This document shows positions 1 to 7,297 of a stretch of 64,000 nt of DNA, piece after piece; position 1 is the first letter of the stretch; the number at the start of each line of letters is the position of its first letter. Source of the stretch: an uncultured Lachnospiraceae bacterium (GTDB lineage Bacteria; Bacillota; Clostridia; Lachnospirales; Lachnospiraceae); contig CAMBLG010000013.1 in assembly GCA_945868435.1 (NCBI GenBank), forward strand, positions 1 to 64,000, in the 5' to 3' direction. A program made the translations under genes and the position numbers. The notes below the pieces were generated by a model. That model was not told where the DNA came from and did not search any database. It saw only the letters and a program-made list of their open reading frames with translations.

Positions 1-658
1 TTTCCTTAATTATTTTCATAATAATTGCTTTGTAAATACAAAATAATCCTGCACTTAACAATACACCACCCACAATATCCGTAAACCAATGTACTCCTGA
101 AATCAATCTGCCGATAACCATGAATGTAGAAAAAGCGATTGCCAGAATCGTTATAATTCTTTTCAACGCAGAACATGACATTCTTCGTTGAATCTGTTCA
201 ACCAAAGTCGGCATCACACACAATACCAGTAATGTCGTTGAAGAAGGATAAGAAGCCTCCATAATTCCATTGATTAAAATTGGTCTGTAATTGATTGGAA
301 TGATTTCAAAAATGAAGTATGACAGTATCACAACAACATAATAAACTCCCAGGACAATGATATCCGGATCCACCTTGAAGAGACTTTTTCTCTTTATCAG
401 CTGAATCAGTCCAACTCCCGCAAAAATCACACATACGACCAACGGCACAAGTCCTAACCAGTCAGTAATCGTATAAATCGTCATATGAACATCGGTCAAA
501 CGATGAAACCAGCAATTAAATGTTGCAAATCCAATATTAGTTCCATTCTGACCCAGAGGATGCACATCCACCATCTGAATCAACGCTGTCCATAGTAGAA
601 ACGTTGCAATGAGTATGCCTCCAAATAATAAATTCTTTTTCCCTTTCTTCTTCATCAT
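1..658 (-). CDS. PAP2-family membrane phosphatase, partial
   Basis: The frame runs off the left edge, so the C-terminus is missing; 219 codons are visible. The start is the first of two adjacent ATGs (658 or 655), behind an AAAGGAC ribosome site. The protein is strongly hydrophobic with several membrane segments. Near the visible end, GRLISGVHWFTDIVGG matches the last motif of type-2 phosphatidic acid phosphatases (His and Asp of H-x3-D). About 50 residues earlier SYPSSTT sits where PSGH is expected, but its His is missing, so activity is uncertain. Family members dephosphorylate lipid phosphates such as undecaprenyl pyrophosphate. The gene is more AT-rich than the chromosome to the right and may be cargo of the neighbouring element. 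Confidence 0.7.
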   Translation of the reverse strand, partial: MMKKKGKKNLLFGGILIATFLLWTALIQMVDVHPLGQNGTNIGFATFNCWFHRLTDVHMTIYTITDWLGLVPLVVCVIFAGVGLIQLIKRKSLFKVDPDIIVLGVYYVVVILSYFIFEIIPINYRPILINGIMEASYPSSTTLLVLCVMPTLVEQIQRRMSCSALKRIITILAIAFSTFMVIGRLISGVHWFTDIVGGVLLSAGLFCIYKAIIMKIIKE

Positions 659-1016
659 TCTACGTCCTTTCTGTATTGGTTTGTCTTTTCGACACTTTCA
701 CCTTATCACAAAACGTAAAATGACGATAGAATCACTCTTTCACATCAGCGACACAATTCGTATCATCCCCATAAATGCTCGGTTTTCTCTATGTTTCCTT
801 GACTCACTATCCACCAAATCAGAATTTACCAAACCGCAAAATTCAAATTTTCTGTTCCCTATAAAATTGATTTATTGGGATTTACCAAATCGCCAAACAA
901 CGATTTGGTAAACCATCTATACAATACCATACTTCATTATCCATTACAATAATTGCATCGCTCCCGCTTATTCTCATCAATTCTGCAACTATTATATTGT
1001 GATATTATGCTTACTC
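659..1016. other. AT-rich intergenic stretch with repeated ACCAAA sites
   Basis: No convincing gene lies in these 358 bases between the PAP2 gene and the recombinase stop codon. Short reading frames on the plus strand have no ribosome site and low-complexity translations. The stretch holds the PAP2 promoter region and a cluster of ACCAAA-type repeats and a hairpin, listed separately. Confidence 0.6.
813..912. repeat. TTTACCAAATCG repeats with a 12-bp perfect hairpin
   Basis: ACCAAA occurs as ACCAAATC at 813, TTTACCAAACCG at 825-836 and TTTACCAAATCG at 881-892. The last copy is followed after 8 bases by its exact inverse complement at 901-912, giving a 12-bp perfect stem. No U-tract follows on either strand, so this is not a normal terminator. 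It resembles a multi-copy operator or a recombination site near the recombinase gene; neither is proven. Confidence 0.5.
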
Positions 1017-3407
1017 TTAGGCTGTCTGTTCACTTTTCTTTGTATGATACGCTTCACGTCTCCTAGCCAGTGTTTTTTCATATCTCTCTTTTGCGATAGG
1101 ATCTCCGCTTAATGCATCGTCACGCATTTTCCGGTAACTCTTTACTGTAGCTCTTACCTGATACTTTTTATGCTCTGCAAGCTGGCTCTGTGCTTCCTGA
1201 TCTCCGGCTTCTGCCCTAGCCTTCAAAGCTTCTAACTGCTCCTTTCTCCTTGCGGTATGCCGTCTGTTGTATTCTGCATTTCTCTCTTCCAAATATTTCG
1301 CATATTCAGGGTCATTTTCTGCTCTCTGCTTACGCTTTTCTGCTGATTTCCTTGAACGCTCCCTTGCAATAGCCCTACGCTCTTCAAGCTCTCTGATTGC
1401 TTCCTGATTGCCTTGTTCTGCCTGTTCCTTTAATTCTGCCAAAGCAACCTTTTTCTTCCTTGTAGCACGCTCCTGACGCTTCTTTTCCCTTTCCAAAGCC
1501 AAGCGTTCTTTCTCTTCCATCTTCGCCCGATATTCAGGGTCAGCCATTCTCAATTCTCGCATTTTTTCAGCTCTCTTACGGTTGTTCTGTCTGCCTTTTT
1601 CAAGGATTGCTTTATATTCTGCCATAGCTTCAGTATCTCCGGCTTCTGCTTTTGCCTTGAGTTCTGCACGCTTCTGATTTCTTTTCTGCGTAGATTTCTT
1701 AGAAGATTTTCTCTTTCTTTCAGCAATCTCTTCCGCTCTGCGTGCTTCCTCTGACTGCAAGGCTTCCACTTCATCCTCACTGAGTGGAAGAACAAAATTT
1801 CCAATGAAATTGAAATAAATATCCACTTGCTGAGTACGGTCTTTTGTTCTGCCACCCACAGCTTCATGAATTACAACCTTTTCAATGAAATCATTAAGCA
1901 TAGGTGTTGTCAGTTCCTCAAAATCTCGGTATTTCTTAACCAGTCGCACAAATTTATCAATCTGCACTGCCTTAGTGGATATACGTTCTGTAGCAGTTTC
2001 AAGTTCTGAAATTCTCTGCTCTAGGTTGCTTTGTTCGGTGTCATATTCTGTCATAAGACGGTTAAACTGTCTCTCCGGCAATCGTCCTAAAGTGAAATTT
2101 TCATACAATCCCTTTATCAGATCATCTAAATCCATCATACGACGCTTAGCTTCCAATAGCTCCTTTTTATCGTTGGTATTGTCCTTTTCACACTGTATTT
2201 CATACTGTGCCTTCAACTGTTCCACAAATTCCTTTTCATCATTCAGAACATATTGTGACACTCTCTTAGTTGCCTGATAAATCAGCATTTCTACTGTACT
2301 TGCCTTAATATAATGACCAGTACATGAATGATATTTATTGTGATACCGGCTACACCGGAATGCCTGATTGCTGTCATATATTTTTCCATCTTTCGACTGT
2401 GAATTGATATATGCCAGTCTGCTTCCACAATCCGCACAATAAAGAAGTCCTGACAGCCTATGCGTAGGCTTTTCACTGTTTCGTCTAGGTGAAACTCGTT
2501 TCCTCATTTTCTGTGCTTTATCATAAGTTTCCTGATCTATGATAGCTTCATGAGTATTATAGAAAATAAGCAGCTCGTCCTCATTCACAACTCTTTTTCG
2601 CTTCGTCTTGAAACTGTCTTTCGCTGTCTTTCCAAGAATGGTATGCCCCAAATACTCACGTCTGCTCAGAATATAGCCGACTGTTGTTGCATTCCATGTA
2701 TAAGCATCATGGTATCTCGTACACTGGCAATCCTCAGGATGGTTCTGTCTCGCATAAGCTGACGGAATAAGCACTTTATCCGCTGACAAGGTATCTGCTA
2801 TTGCAGTTGCTCCCATTCCTTCGCAAGCAAACTGAAAAATGCGTCTGACAACCGAAGCGGATACTTCATCAACATACAAAGTCTGCTTATCCTCAGGCTT
2901 TCTGTAATATCCATAAGGCACAGCACCACTGACACGTTTTCCGTCTCTCATTCTAGCCTTAAATACCGCCTTAATCTTCTTACTGGTGTCTTTTGCATAC
3001 CATTCATTCATAATATTCAGGAATGGTGTAAAGTCATTATCTGCCGGATTGGCACTGTCAACTCCGTTATTAACTGCAATAAAGCGGACACCTTTCTTTG
3101 GAAACATCATTTCAGTATAAAACCCTACTTGCAGATAGTTTCTGCCAAATCGTGACATATCCTTGACAATCACTGTTCCAACTCTTCCGGCTTCAATCTC
3201 TGCCAAAAGTGCATTGAAAGCCGGTCTATTGAAATTTGTTCCTGAATATCCATCATCACTGAAATGTCGGATATTCTCGAAACCATTTTGTACCGCATAA
3301 TCTTCAAGATATTGCTTCTGATTTGTTATGGAGTTCGATTCTCCTTGAATCTCATCATCACGAGACAGACGCTCATAAAGTGCTGTTATTCTGTTATCTT
3401 TAGCCAT
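1017..3407 (-). CDS. Large serine recombinase with long charged C-terminal repeats
   Basis: A 796-residue site-specific recombinase that cuts and rejoins DNA through a Ser-linked intermediate. The ATG at 3407 is chosen because AAAGGAG lies 8 bases upstream; an in-frame start 13 codons earlier has no such site. Domains in order: resolvase N-terminal domain (YERLSRDDE with the catalytic Ser, DMSRFGRN), recombinase domain, zinc ribbon (CADCG...C...C), coiled coil and DUF4368-like end by about residue 560. The last ~220 residues are unusual: Arg/Lys/Glu-rich with about three repeats of 70-78 residues, each carrying an LKA-x-AEAGD-x-EA type motif. Relatives of the TnpX/TndX type are usually about 550 residues. 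It is the likely integrase of an element whose end lies at about 3.49 kb. Confidence 0.92.
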   Translation of the reverse strand: MAKDNRITALYERLSRDDEIQGESNSITNQKQYLEDYAVQNGFENIRHFSDDGYSGTNFNRPAFNALLAEIEAGRVGTVIVKDMSRFGRNYLQVGFYTEMMFPKKGVRFIAVNNGVDSANPADNDFTPFLNIMNEWYAKDTSKKIKAVFKARMRDGKRVSGAVPYGYYRKPEDKQTLYVDEVSASVVRRIFQFACEGMGATAIADTLSADKVLIPSAYARQNHPEDCQCTRYHDAYTWNATTVGYILSRREYLGHTILGKTAKDSFKTKRKRVVNEDELLIFYNTHEAIIDQETYDKAQKMRKRVSPRRNSEKPTHRLSGLLYCADCGSRLAYINSQSKDGKIYDSNQAFRCSRYHNKYHSCTGHYIKASTVEMLIYQATKRVSQYVLNDEKEFVEQLKAQYEIQCEKDNTNDKKELLEAKRRMMDLDDLIKGLYENFTLGRLPERQFNRLMTEYDTEQSNLEQRISELETATERISTKAVQIDKFVRLVKKYRDFEELTTPMLNDFIEKVVIHEAVGGRTKDRTQQVDIYFNFIGNFVLPLSEDEVEALQSEEARRAEEIAERKRKSSKKSTQKRNQKRAELKAKAEAGDTEAMAEYKAILEKGRQNNRKRAEKMRELRMADPEYRAKMEEKERLALEREKKRQERATRKKKVALAELKEQAEQGNQEAIRELEERRAIARERSRKSAEKRKQRAENDPEYAKYLEERNAEYNRRHTARRKEQLEALKARAEAGDQEAQSQLAEHKKYQVRATVKSYRKMRDDALSGDPIAKERYEKTLARRREAYHTKKSEQTA

Positions 3408-3438
3408 TTTCTCAGCTCCTTTCATAATGCTAAAAAAT

Positions 3439-3492
3439 AAGAACACACAGAAAACACTTCATTTTTTAATGACATATTTTCTCTGTATTCTT
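3439..3492. repeat. 54-bp imperfect palindrome between recombinase and virD4 remnant
   Basis: The 54 bases read almost the same on both strands: the outer arms (AAGAATACAG/AAGAACACAC type) and the inner TCATT...AATGA match at about 20 of 25 paired positions. It lies 32 bases upstream of the recombinase start and 5 bases from the virD4 stop. Dyad symmetry of this size beside a large serine recombinase fits an attachment site or a recombinase binding site. It could also act as a weak terminator or autoregulatory operator. Confidence 0.55.
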
Positions 3493-3497
3493 AAAAT

Positions 3498-4094
3498 CTA
3501 ACCCTTCGGGTCAGTAACAACATAAGATGAGTGCATCTGCATCAGATTGGGCTTCACAAAAAAGCGTGTCTTACCGGAACCGGAGCCACCGATAACAAGA
3601 ATATTTTTATTTCTCGCATACTTTGGCTGCTTTGGTCTGCCGGACATCATAAGTCTTTCTGTCTGTGTCAAAAGGACATTATTTTCAAACACAGAATCCA
3701 TATATGGCTCTATGTCTTTGGCGTTTCCCCACCTTGCGGAACCATACTCAACGCCCTGCCGGAATTTCTTGGCATTCTTGGCTTTATAGTACACCACAAG
3801 CCGGAGTGCTATGCCGCATCCAGTCCCAATCAGCAAATCTCTTGGATGGAAGCTGGGCAGAGGATTGGAAAACAGGATATCAAAACTGTTCATGACTGCC
3901 ATCATCTTATCGGAAGCATTATTCCCCGGTGATACTCTCCACAGCCATGCCACCTTGTCACAGAAATATCCGACAAGAATATACGGGATATTTAAAAGCA
4001 CCAGCTTCTTGGTGTCAGCCCCCTTCAGCTTTGCTTTCAGATTTTCCGGAATAGCTTTCAGGTCTTTGGCTATGCCCTGCACAATATTACTCAA
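3498..4094 (-). pseudogene. virD4: VirD4/TraG coupling protein, truncated after Walker A
   Basis: Only the first 198 residues remain of a protein normally about 600 long. Two membrane segments (about 30-50 and 85-105) are followed by the start of the ATPase domain with Walker A GGSGSGKT at 168-176; the frame ends at VVTDPKG and a TAG. In intact relatives the DPKG motif continues into the rest of the ATPase, so Walker B and the arginine finger are lost. Translation starts at TTG (4094), overlapping the pcfB stop as TTGA, which implies coupling. The intact protein would pump DNA to the conjugation channel; this copy cannot. The break coincides with the recombinase element. Confidence 0.88.
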
Positions 4095-4567
4095 AGGCTA
4101 TGCCCCCTGTCTTTATTCTTTTCCCGGCTCCGTTCCCTGTTCTTATCCTGTGATACTGCATCCCTGAAACGCTTTAACTTCTCCCTTACGGAAGCTCTGC
4201 CTTTCTTCTTCTCATTACCATAAACAAATTCCTTGAATGCCTGTGCAACCACATCAGCATCCCTGCCCTTGAAGAAAACCAAATACTTGGGCGGTTCGCA
4301 GGTCTTATCTTTTTTCACTGCAAAATCAACATTGTATTTACGAGCTACCCGCTCAAAGGCTTTGATGTTGCTGTCAGTTACTTCGATAGACGACACTCCC
4401 ACACCCTCGCCAACCAGCTTTTTCACAGAAGTCTTACCATGCGTGTTCTGTGATTTCTGCCTGCGGTGGTTCAAATACATACGCATGGCAGCTTTCAGCA
4501 CGTTAGCATCTAATTTAGCGGTCTTTATTACAAGAGCAATCGTTTTCTGTGTTACTTCCTCCTGCAT
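4091..4567 (-). CDS. pcfB: PcfB family (DUF3801) conjugation protein
   Basis: A 158-residue soluble, basic protein (C-terminal REKLKRFRDAV then Arg/Lys-rich) of the PcfB/DUF3801 family, which in conjugative plasmids and ICEs accompanies the VirD4 coupling protein. The start has a CGGAGGT site 5 bases upstream. It overlaps the virD4 remnant by 4 bases (TTGA), so the two were translated together. Its role is to help dock the relaxosome on the coupling protein (family knowledge from PcfB of pCF10). With virD4 broken it probably has no partner in cis. Confidence 0.8.
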   Translation of the reverse strand: MQEEVTQKTIALVIKTAKLDANVLKAAMRMYLNHRRQKSQNTHGKTSVKKLVGEGVGVSSIEVTDSNIKAFERVARKYNVDFAVKKDKTCEPPKYLVFFKGRDADVVAQAFKEFVYGNEKKKGRASVREKLKRFRDAVSQDKNRERSREKNKDRGHSL

Positions 4568-4605
4568 AAGTACCTCCGATCATTGCTACCTGAGTGTATG
4601 CCCTG

Positions 4606-4644
4606 CTATGGTGGAACATACAGCCTGTGCAGTAAATATCTCAT
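4606..4644 (-). CDS. Possible 12-residue leader peptide ahead of pcfB
   Basis: ATG at 4644 sits behind AAAGGAGAGCTT, a strong ribosome site, and encodes MRYLLHRLYVPP before TAG. It ends 39 bases before the pcfB start. It may be a leader ORF or the remnant of a lost gene that kept its ribosome site. No function can be stated. Confidence 0.25.
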   Translation of the reverse strand: MRYLLHRLYVPP

Positions 4645-4664
4645 AAGCTCTCCTTTCTGCTTCC

Positions 4665-4677
4665 AGACATTGTGTCC
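4665..4677. repeat. GGACA-N3-TGTCC type palindrome, copy 1
   Basis: AGACATTGTGTCC is a one-mismatch copy of the palindrome found exactly at 6457-6469 and 7308-7320. It lies between a terminator hairpin and the ribosome site of the 12-codon frame before pcfB. Confidence 0.45.
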
Positions 4678-4693
4678 AAAAGTCCATGAACGC

Positions 4694-4733
4694 AAAAAGG
4701 GCAGCTATAAACCTTTACGGTCTATAACTGCCC
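4694..4733 (-). terminator. Intrinsic terminator upstream of pcfB
   Basis: On the minus strand GGGCAGTTATAGACC and GGTTTATAGCTGCCC pair around a short loop and are followed by TTTTT. It would end transcripts of the 299-codon gene at 4836-5735. The hairpin is closely related to the one at 6479-6518. Confidence 0.7.
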
Positions 4734-4835
4734 TGGCGCTGTTTTGTTTCATGTTAAATTATTGTAATATTTATCATACTGAACGTTGTATATACATCTC
4801 ATTTCCGTATAAGCATACTATTGGAATTTCATTTT

Positions 4836-5735
4836 CTAAAAAATATTGTAAAGGTTTATCTTTCCTGCTGGTGTCTTGAACCCAACAAGTCCCACCAATA
4901 TTCCTTGGTCGTTACAACTTAATTGAAATCCTATATATGTTCCTTCCATACTGTTAAGTTTGTATATTGCCCTGTTGATTTTTGCCATTTCATTTATGGC
5001 TACATATGGTCTCCTCGTACAGTTTACTGGTTCGAGCGAACAATAGACTTTTTCCTGAAATTCAAATACTATATTCGCACTACATTCACTATATAGCTTA
5101 AATATGTCTTTATCCTCTGTTATTTTCGGTTCCAATGTTCCCGGAATCATATCAGTTATTTCAAAAAAACCGATCTTCTCCATCCAACCATTTTTTACAA
5201 TTATCTCCAAATTCTGTATATTAAAATATTCTTCTGCTTTTGTTGGATGCGGTATTACATCTATGAAATACACATCATGGAAATCAATTATGCACAATAA
5301 TTGTGTATCACTTCTGTTATTCTTCATCTGTTTTTTATCTGCTACAAACTTATCACTCATGTGCAAATGAAACAAATGCCATGTATATCGCAAAAAATCT
5401 GTTTCTCGTGACTTTTTTATGTTATTTGAAAGAAAGATATTCATATCCTTTCCCTCTGAAAATGCATTCTCAAACATTTTCAAAATTTCTACATATTCTT
5501 TTGATATTTCATTCAAATTAATTCTGTTCAATAATTCCTTAGAATAATGTACTGTTCTTTTAGTCACAGGAATCAATCTAAACAGATATGAGAAGAAATC
5601 TATTATAGTATCTTCTGGTTCTTCTTTACATTTATACTCTATACCTTCGCTATCATAAAATTTACGAATTTCAGATTGAATATCCTGATATATAGTTTTT
5701 TCTAATTCGGTCTTTTCTCTCTTCGTATTATCCAT
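4836..5735 (-). CDS. Unknown 299-residue accessory protein in the ICE
   Basis: I do not recognise the family. The protein is soluble, with no signal peptide or membrane segment, and its gene is far more AT-rich than its neighbours, which suggests separate transfer. In the middle, RYTWHLFHLHMS is followed about 40 residues later by IDFHDVYFIDVIPHP; a Trp/His-rich HLHxS segment before a strand ending in PH recalls uncharacterised proteins, some near toxin-antitoxin genes, but I cannot name them. It has its own downstream terminator and sits in the cargo slot between repA and pcfB. A defence, toxin or other cargo role is possible but is inference only. Confidence 0.6.
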   Translation of the reverse strand: MDNTKREKTELEKTIYQDIQSEIRKFYDSEGIEYKCKEEPEDTIIDFFSYLFRLIPVTKRTVHYSKELLNRINLNEISKEYVEILKMFENAFSEGKDMNIFLSNNIKKSRETDFLRYTWHLFHLHMSDKFVADKKQMKNNRSDTQLLCIIDFHDVYFIDVIPHPTKAEEYFNIQNLEIIVKNGWMEKIGFFEITDMIPGTLEPKITEDKDIFKLYSECSANIVFEFQEKVYCSLEPVNCTRRPYVAINEMAKINRAIYKLNSMEGTYIGFQLSCNDQGILVGLVGFKTPAGKINLYNIF

Positions 5736-5771
5736 ATTTTACCTATCCTTTTCATTCTTTAATAAATTACA

Positions 5772-6431
5772 TTATACTTTTGTTTTTACAAAGAACAGTG
5801 TATAGATTTCTGAATGTATCTTGTTACCATCAATCTTCACATCATCTAGCAGCAACGCCTGGAACAAAACATCCCTCACATTTTCCAGTCTTACCATCCC
5901 ATACTCTTTTTCCGTAAAGCCTTCCGCCTGCACCTCTGTACTTGCAGCTTCTTTCCTTGCTACCAGACAATGCGTATATAACCCCAAGATGTACTTGTCC
6001 GACAGCAGAAATGCGTATGTTTCATTTCCCCGATATGTATATCGGCACTTTTCCAGATTTTCTTCCGGTATTGTGAAATAACATCTGACCGTTTCCAGAT
6101 ATACATCTCCATTATACTCCGGCTTTAACTTATTTGCATACCTTTTGATTGTTGCAAAAATATTATTCCTCTGCATTGCGGTCTTAGTTCTCTTGAATAC
6201 AGGCTTCCTGCCTTGCAGGTTCATATAAACATTATTGATAACAGCTTTCCCGGCATACTGGCTAAAATCTCCTATTCTCAGCAGATATGACAATACCTCC
6301 AGTAGTTTCTCCTTTGATGATATCTCCTGATACGAATATTCTCCAAACTCAATATGGTCTAACTTCAAAGGGCTGCTCCCCTTTGCTATCTCCCGTTCCA
6401 TTACACGATTAACATCTCTCATTGATTCCAT
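5772..6431 (-). CDS. Unknown ICE-associated protein, 219 residues
   Basis: The ATG at 6431 is chosen because AAGGAGAAAG lies 7-8 bases before it; a longer frame of 11 codons runs through the ribosome site and the upstream palindrome and is not credible. The protein is soluble, mixed alpha/beta by composition, with no motif I recognise (features include a KLLEVLSYLLRIGDFSQYAG helix region and a Lys-rich AMQRNNIFATIKRYANKLK segment). Its position between repA and pcfB is typical of small accessory genes of Tn1549-like elements. It follows a terminator, so it probably has its own promoter near the 6457-6469 palindrome. Confidence 0.6.
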   Translation of the reverse strand: MESMRDVNRVMEREIAKGSSPLKLDHIEFGEYSYQEISSKEKLLEVLSYLLRIGDFSQYAGKAVINNVYMNLQGRKPVFKRTKTAMQRNNIFATIKRYANKLKPEYNGDVYLETVRCYFTIPEENLEKCRYTYRGNETYAFLLSDKYILGLYTHCLVARKEAASTEVQAEGFTEKEYGMVRLENVRDVLFQALLLDDVKIDGNKIHSEIYTLFFVKTKV

Positions 6432-6456
6432 ATCCGGCTTTCTCCTTCCCGCTTCT

Positions 6457-6469
6457 GGACACAATGTCC
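6457..6469. promoter_or_regulatory. GGACACAATGTCC palindrome, copy 2
   Basis: A 13-base palindrome with 5-base arms (GGACA/TGTCC) between the terminator at 6479-6518 and the ribosome site of the gene starting at 6431. The same block layout (terminator, palindrome, ribosome site) recurs before pcfB. It may be an operator of the ICE; the regulator is unknown. Confidence 0.4.
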
Positions 6470-6478
6470 CAAAGCAAT

Positions 6479-6518
6479 AAAAAAGAGCAGCTACAAATCT
6501 TTCGACCCATAACTGCCC
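6479..6518 (-). terminator. Intrinsic terminator after the 121-codon gene
   Basis: Minus-strand GGGCAG and CTGCTC arms close a hairpin whose sequence resembles the 4694-4733 terminator, followed by TTTTTT. It separates the gene at 6533-6898 from the one starting at 6431. Confidence 0.65.
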
Positions 6519-6532
6519 TGACGCTGTTATTC

Positions 6533-6898
6533 CTATAATTCTATTCCTGCCTTTTTGGCAAAATCGGTTTTTTTATCCATAAGCTCTTTTTTCTTTTCTT
6601 CTGGAAGGCTTTCAAATATACCTTTATATCCTTTTTCCAAAAGTGGTGTGCCCTTTGCCATCAGATAAAGTTTTGTATCCAGCCATTCCACCCAGAGATC
6701 TTCAAACAGACTCCGGCAGTCCGTAAAAGTATATACATTATCAAATCCCTGATTTTCTGTATAATACTGCAATTTTACAAAGCCATATCTTCCGGCATCC
6801 ATAACAAGTATATTTTCAAGCTCATACAGCTCTGCAAATGCATCGGCAACCTGTCTGCACTTTTCTTTTTCGGCTTCTGTAATATAGCTTTTTTTCAA
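6533..6898 (-). CDS. Small unknown ICE protein, 121 residues
   Basis: Translation most likely starts at TTG (6898), 9 bases after an AGGAGGG site; there is no ATG nearby. The protein is acidic, soluble and helical at both ends, with aromatic-rich strands in the middle (YGFVKLQYYTENQG, DLWVEWLD). I do not recognise a family. It is divergent from the HTH regulator at 7043 and shares a 144-base control region with it, so that regulator may repress it. Confidence 0.65.
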   Translation of the reverse strand: MKKSYITEAEKEKCRQVADAFAELYELENILVMDAGRYGFVKLQYYTENQGFDNVYTFTDCRSLFEDLWVEWLDTKLYLMAKGTPLLEKGYKGIFESLPEEKKKELMDKKTDFAKKAGIEL

Positions 6899-6969
6899 GA
6901 TATAAGTCCCTCCTGTTACTGTTCGACCATTTATTTTAATATCTATTTTTTATCTCAATCTGCATATTT

Positions 6970-6989
6970 ATGGTGCATACACGCACCAT
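6970..6989. promoter_or_regulatory. ATGGTGC-N6-GCACCAT operator between divergent genes
   Basis: A perfect 7-bp inverted repeat with a 6-base centre lies midway between the divergent gene starts at 6898 and 7043, just before a TATTAT-like -10 element for the plus strand. This is where a Cro/CI-type regulator would bind to control itself and the opposite gene. Confidence 0.55.
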
Positions 6990-7042
6990 ATTATTATAGG
7001 TTTTCTCCATTTAAAATACAAGAGAGGAAAGGAGTTGCCTGT

Positions 7043-7249
7043 ATGATTAAATATGACCCTCTCTGGCAAACGCTGAAAGCCAAGAACATCAGTCAGTACC
7101 AGCTTATCAAAGATTATGGCATTGACAAAGCACAGCTTCAGCGGCTCCGGCAGAACATGGTAGTAAAAACCATTATTCTGAACAGGCTGTGTCAGATACT
7201 TGACTGCCGGATTGAAGATATCATGGAATATGTTCCGGATGACAAATAA
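7043..7249 (+). CDS. Small Cro/CI-type HTH regulator
   Basis: A 68-residue protein that is nearly all helix-turn-helix: SQYQLIKDYGIDKAQLQRLR holds the first helices and VVKTIILNRLCQILDCRIED the last, as in the single-domain HTH_26/XRE group. It has an AAAGGAG site 8 bases before ATG. Such proteins bind short palindromes as dimers; the 6970-6989 inverted repeat just upstream is the obvious candidate site. It is the only plus-strand gene of the ICE arm, typical for a local repressor of element genes. Confidence 0.85.
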   Translation: MIKYDPLWQTLKAKNISQYQLIKDYGIDKAQLQRLRQNMVVKTIILNRLCQILDCRIEDIMEYVPDDK

Positions 7250-7288
7250 AGGTATTGTTGTGGATGATTAGCCGACAATGCCTTTTTT
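7248..7288. terminator. Bidirectional terminator between convergent genes
   Basis: AAAGGTATTGT and ACAATGCCTTTTTT pair across a 16-base loop, with T-rich ends usable in the plus direction and A-rich ends giving U residues in the minus direction. It lies between the HTH gene and the convergent small membrane protein gene. Confidence 0.7.
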
Positions 7289-7297
7289 GTTGCTCTT

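Larger units (their letters stand above)
1017..3492 (-). mobile_element. Visible end of a serine-recombinase mobile element
   Basis: The recombinase gene and its upstream palindrome abut a virD4 gene that stops abruptly at 3498. In Tn4451-like elements the recombinase gene starts at an element end and is read inward; if that holds here, the element continues to the left past the PAP2 gene and out of the window. The alternative is a single element with an internal deletion joining virD4 to its own recombinase. The other end is not identifiable here. Confidence 0.55.

Noticed and set aside
609-911. 100-codon plus-strand frame over the PAP2 start and the gap
   Set aside because: No ribosome site, low-complexity translation, and it overlaps a well supported PAP2 gene.
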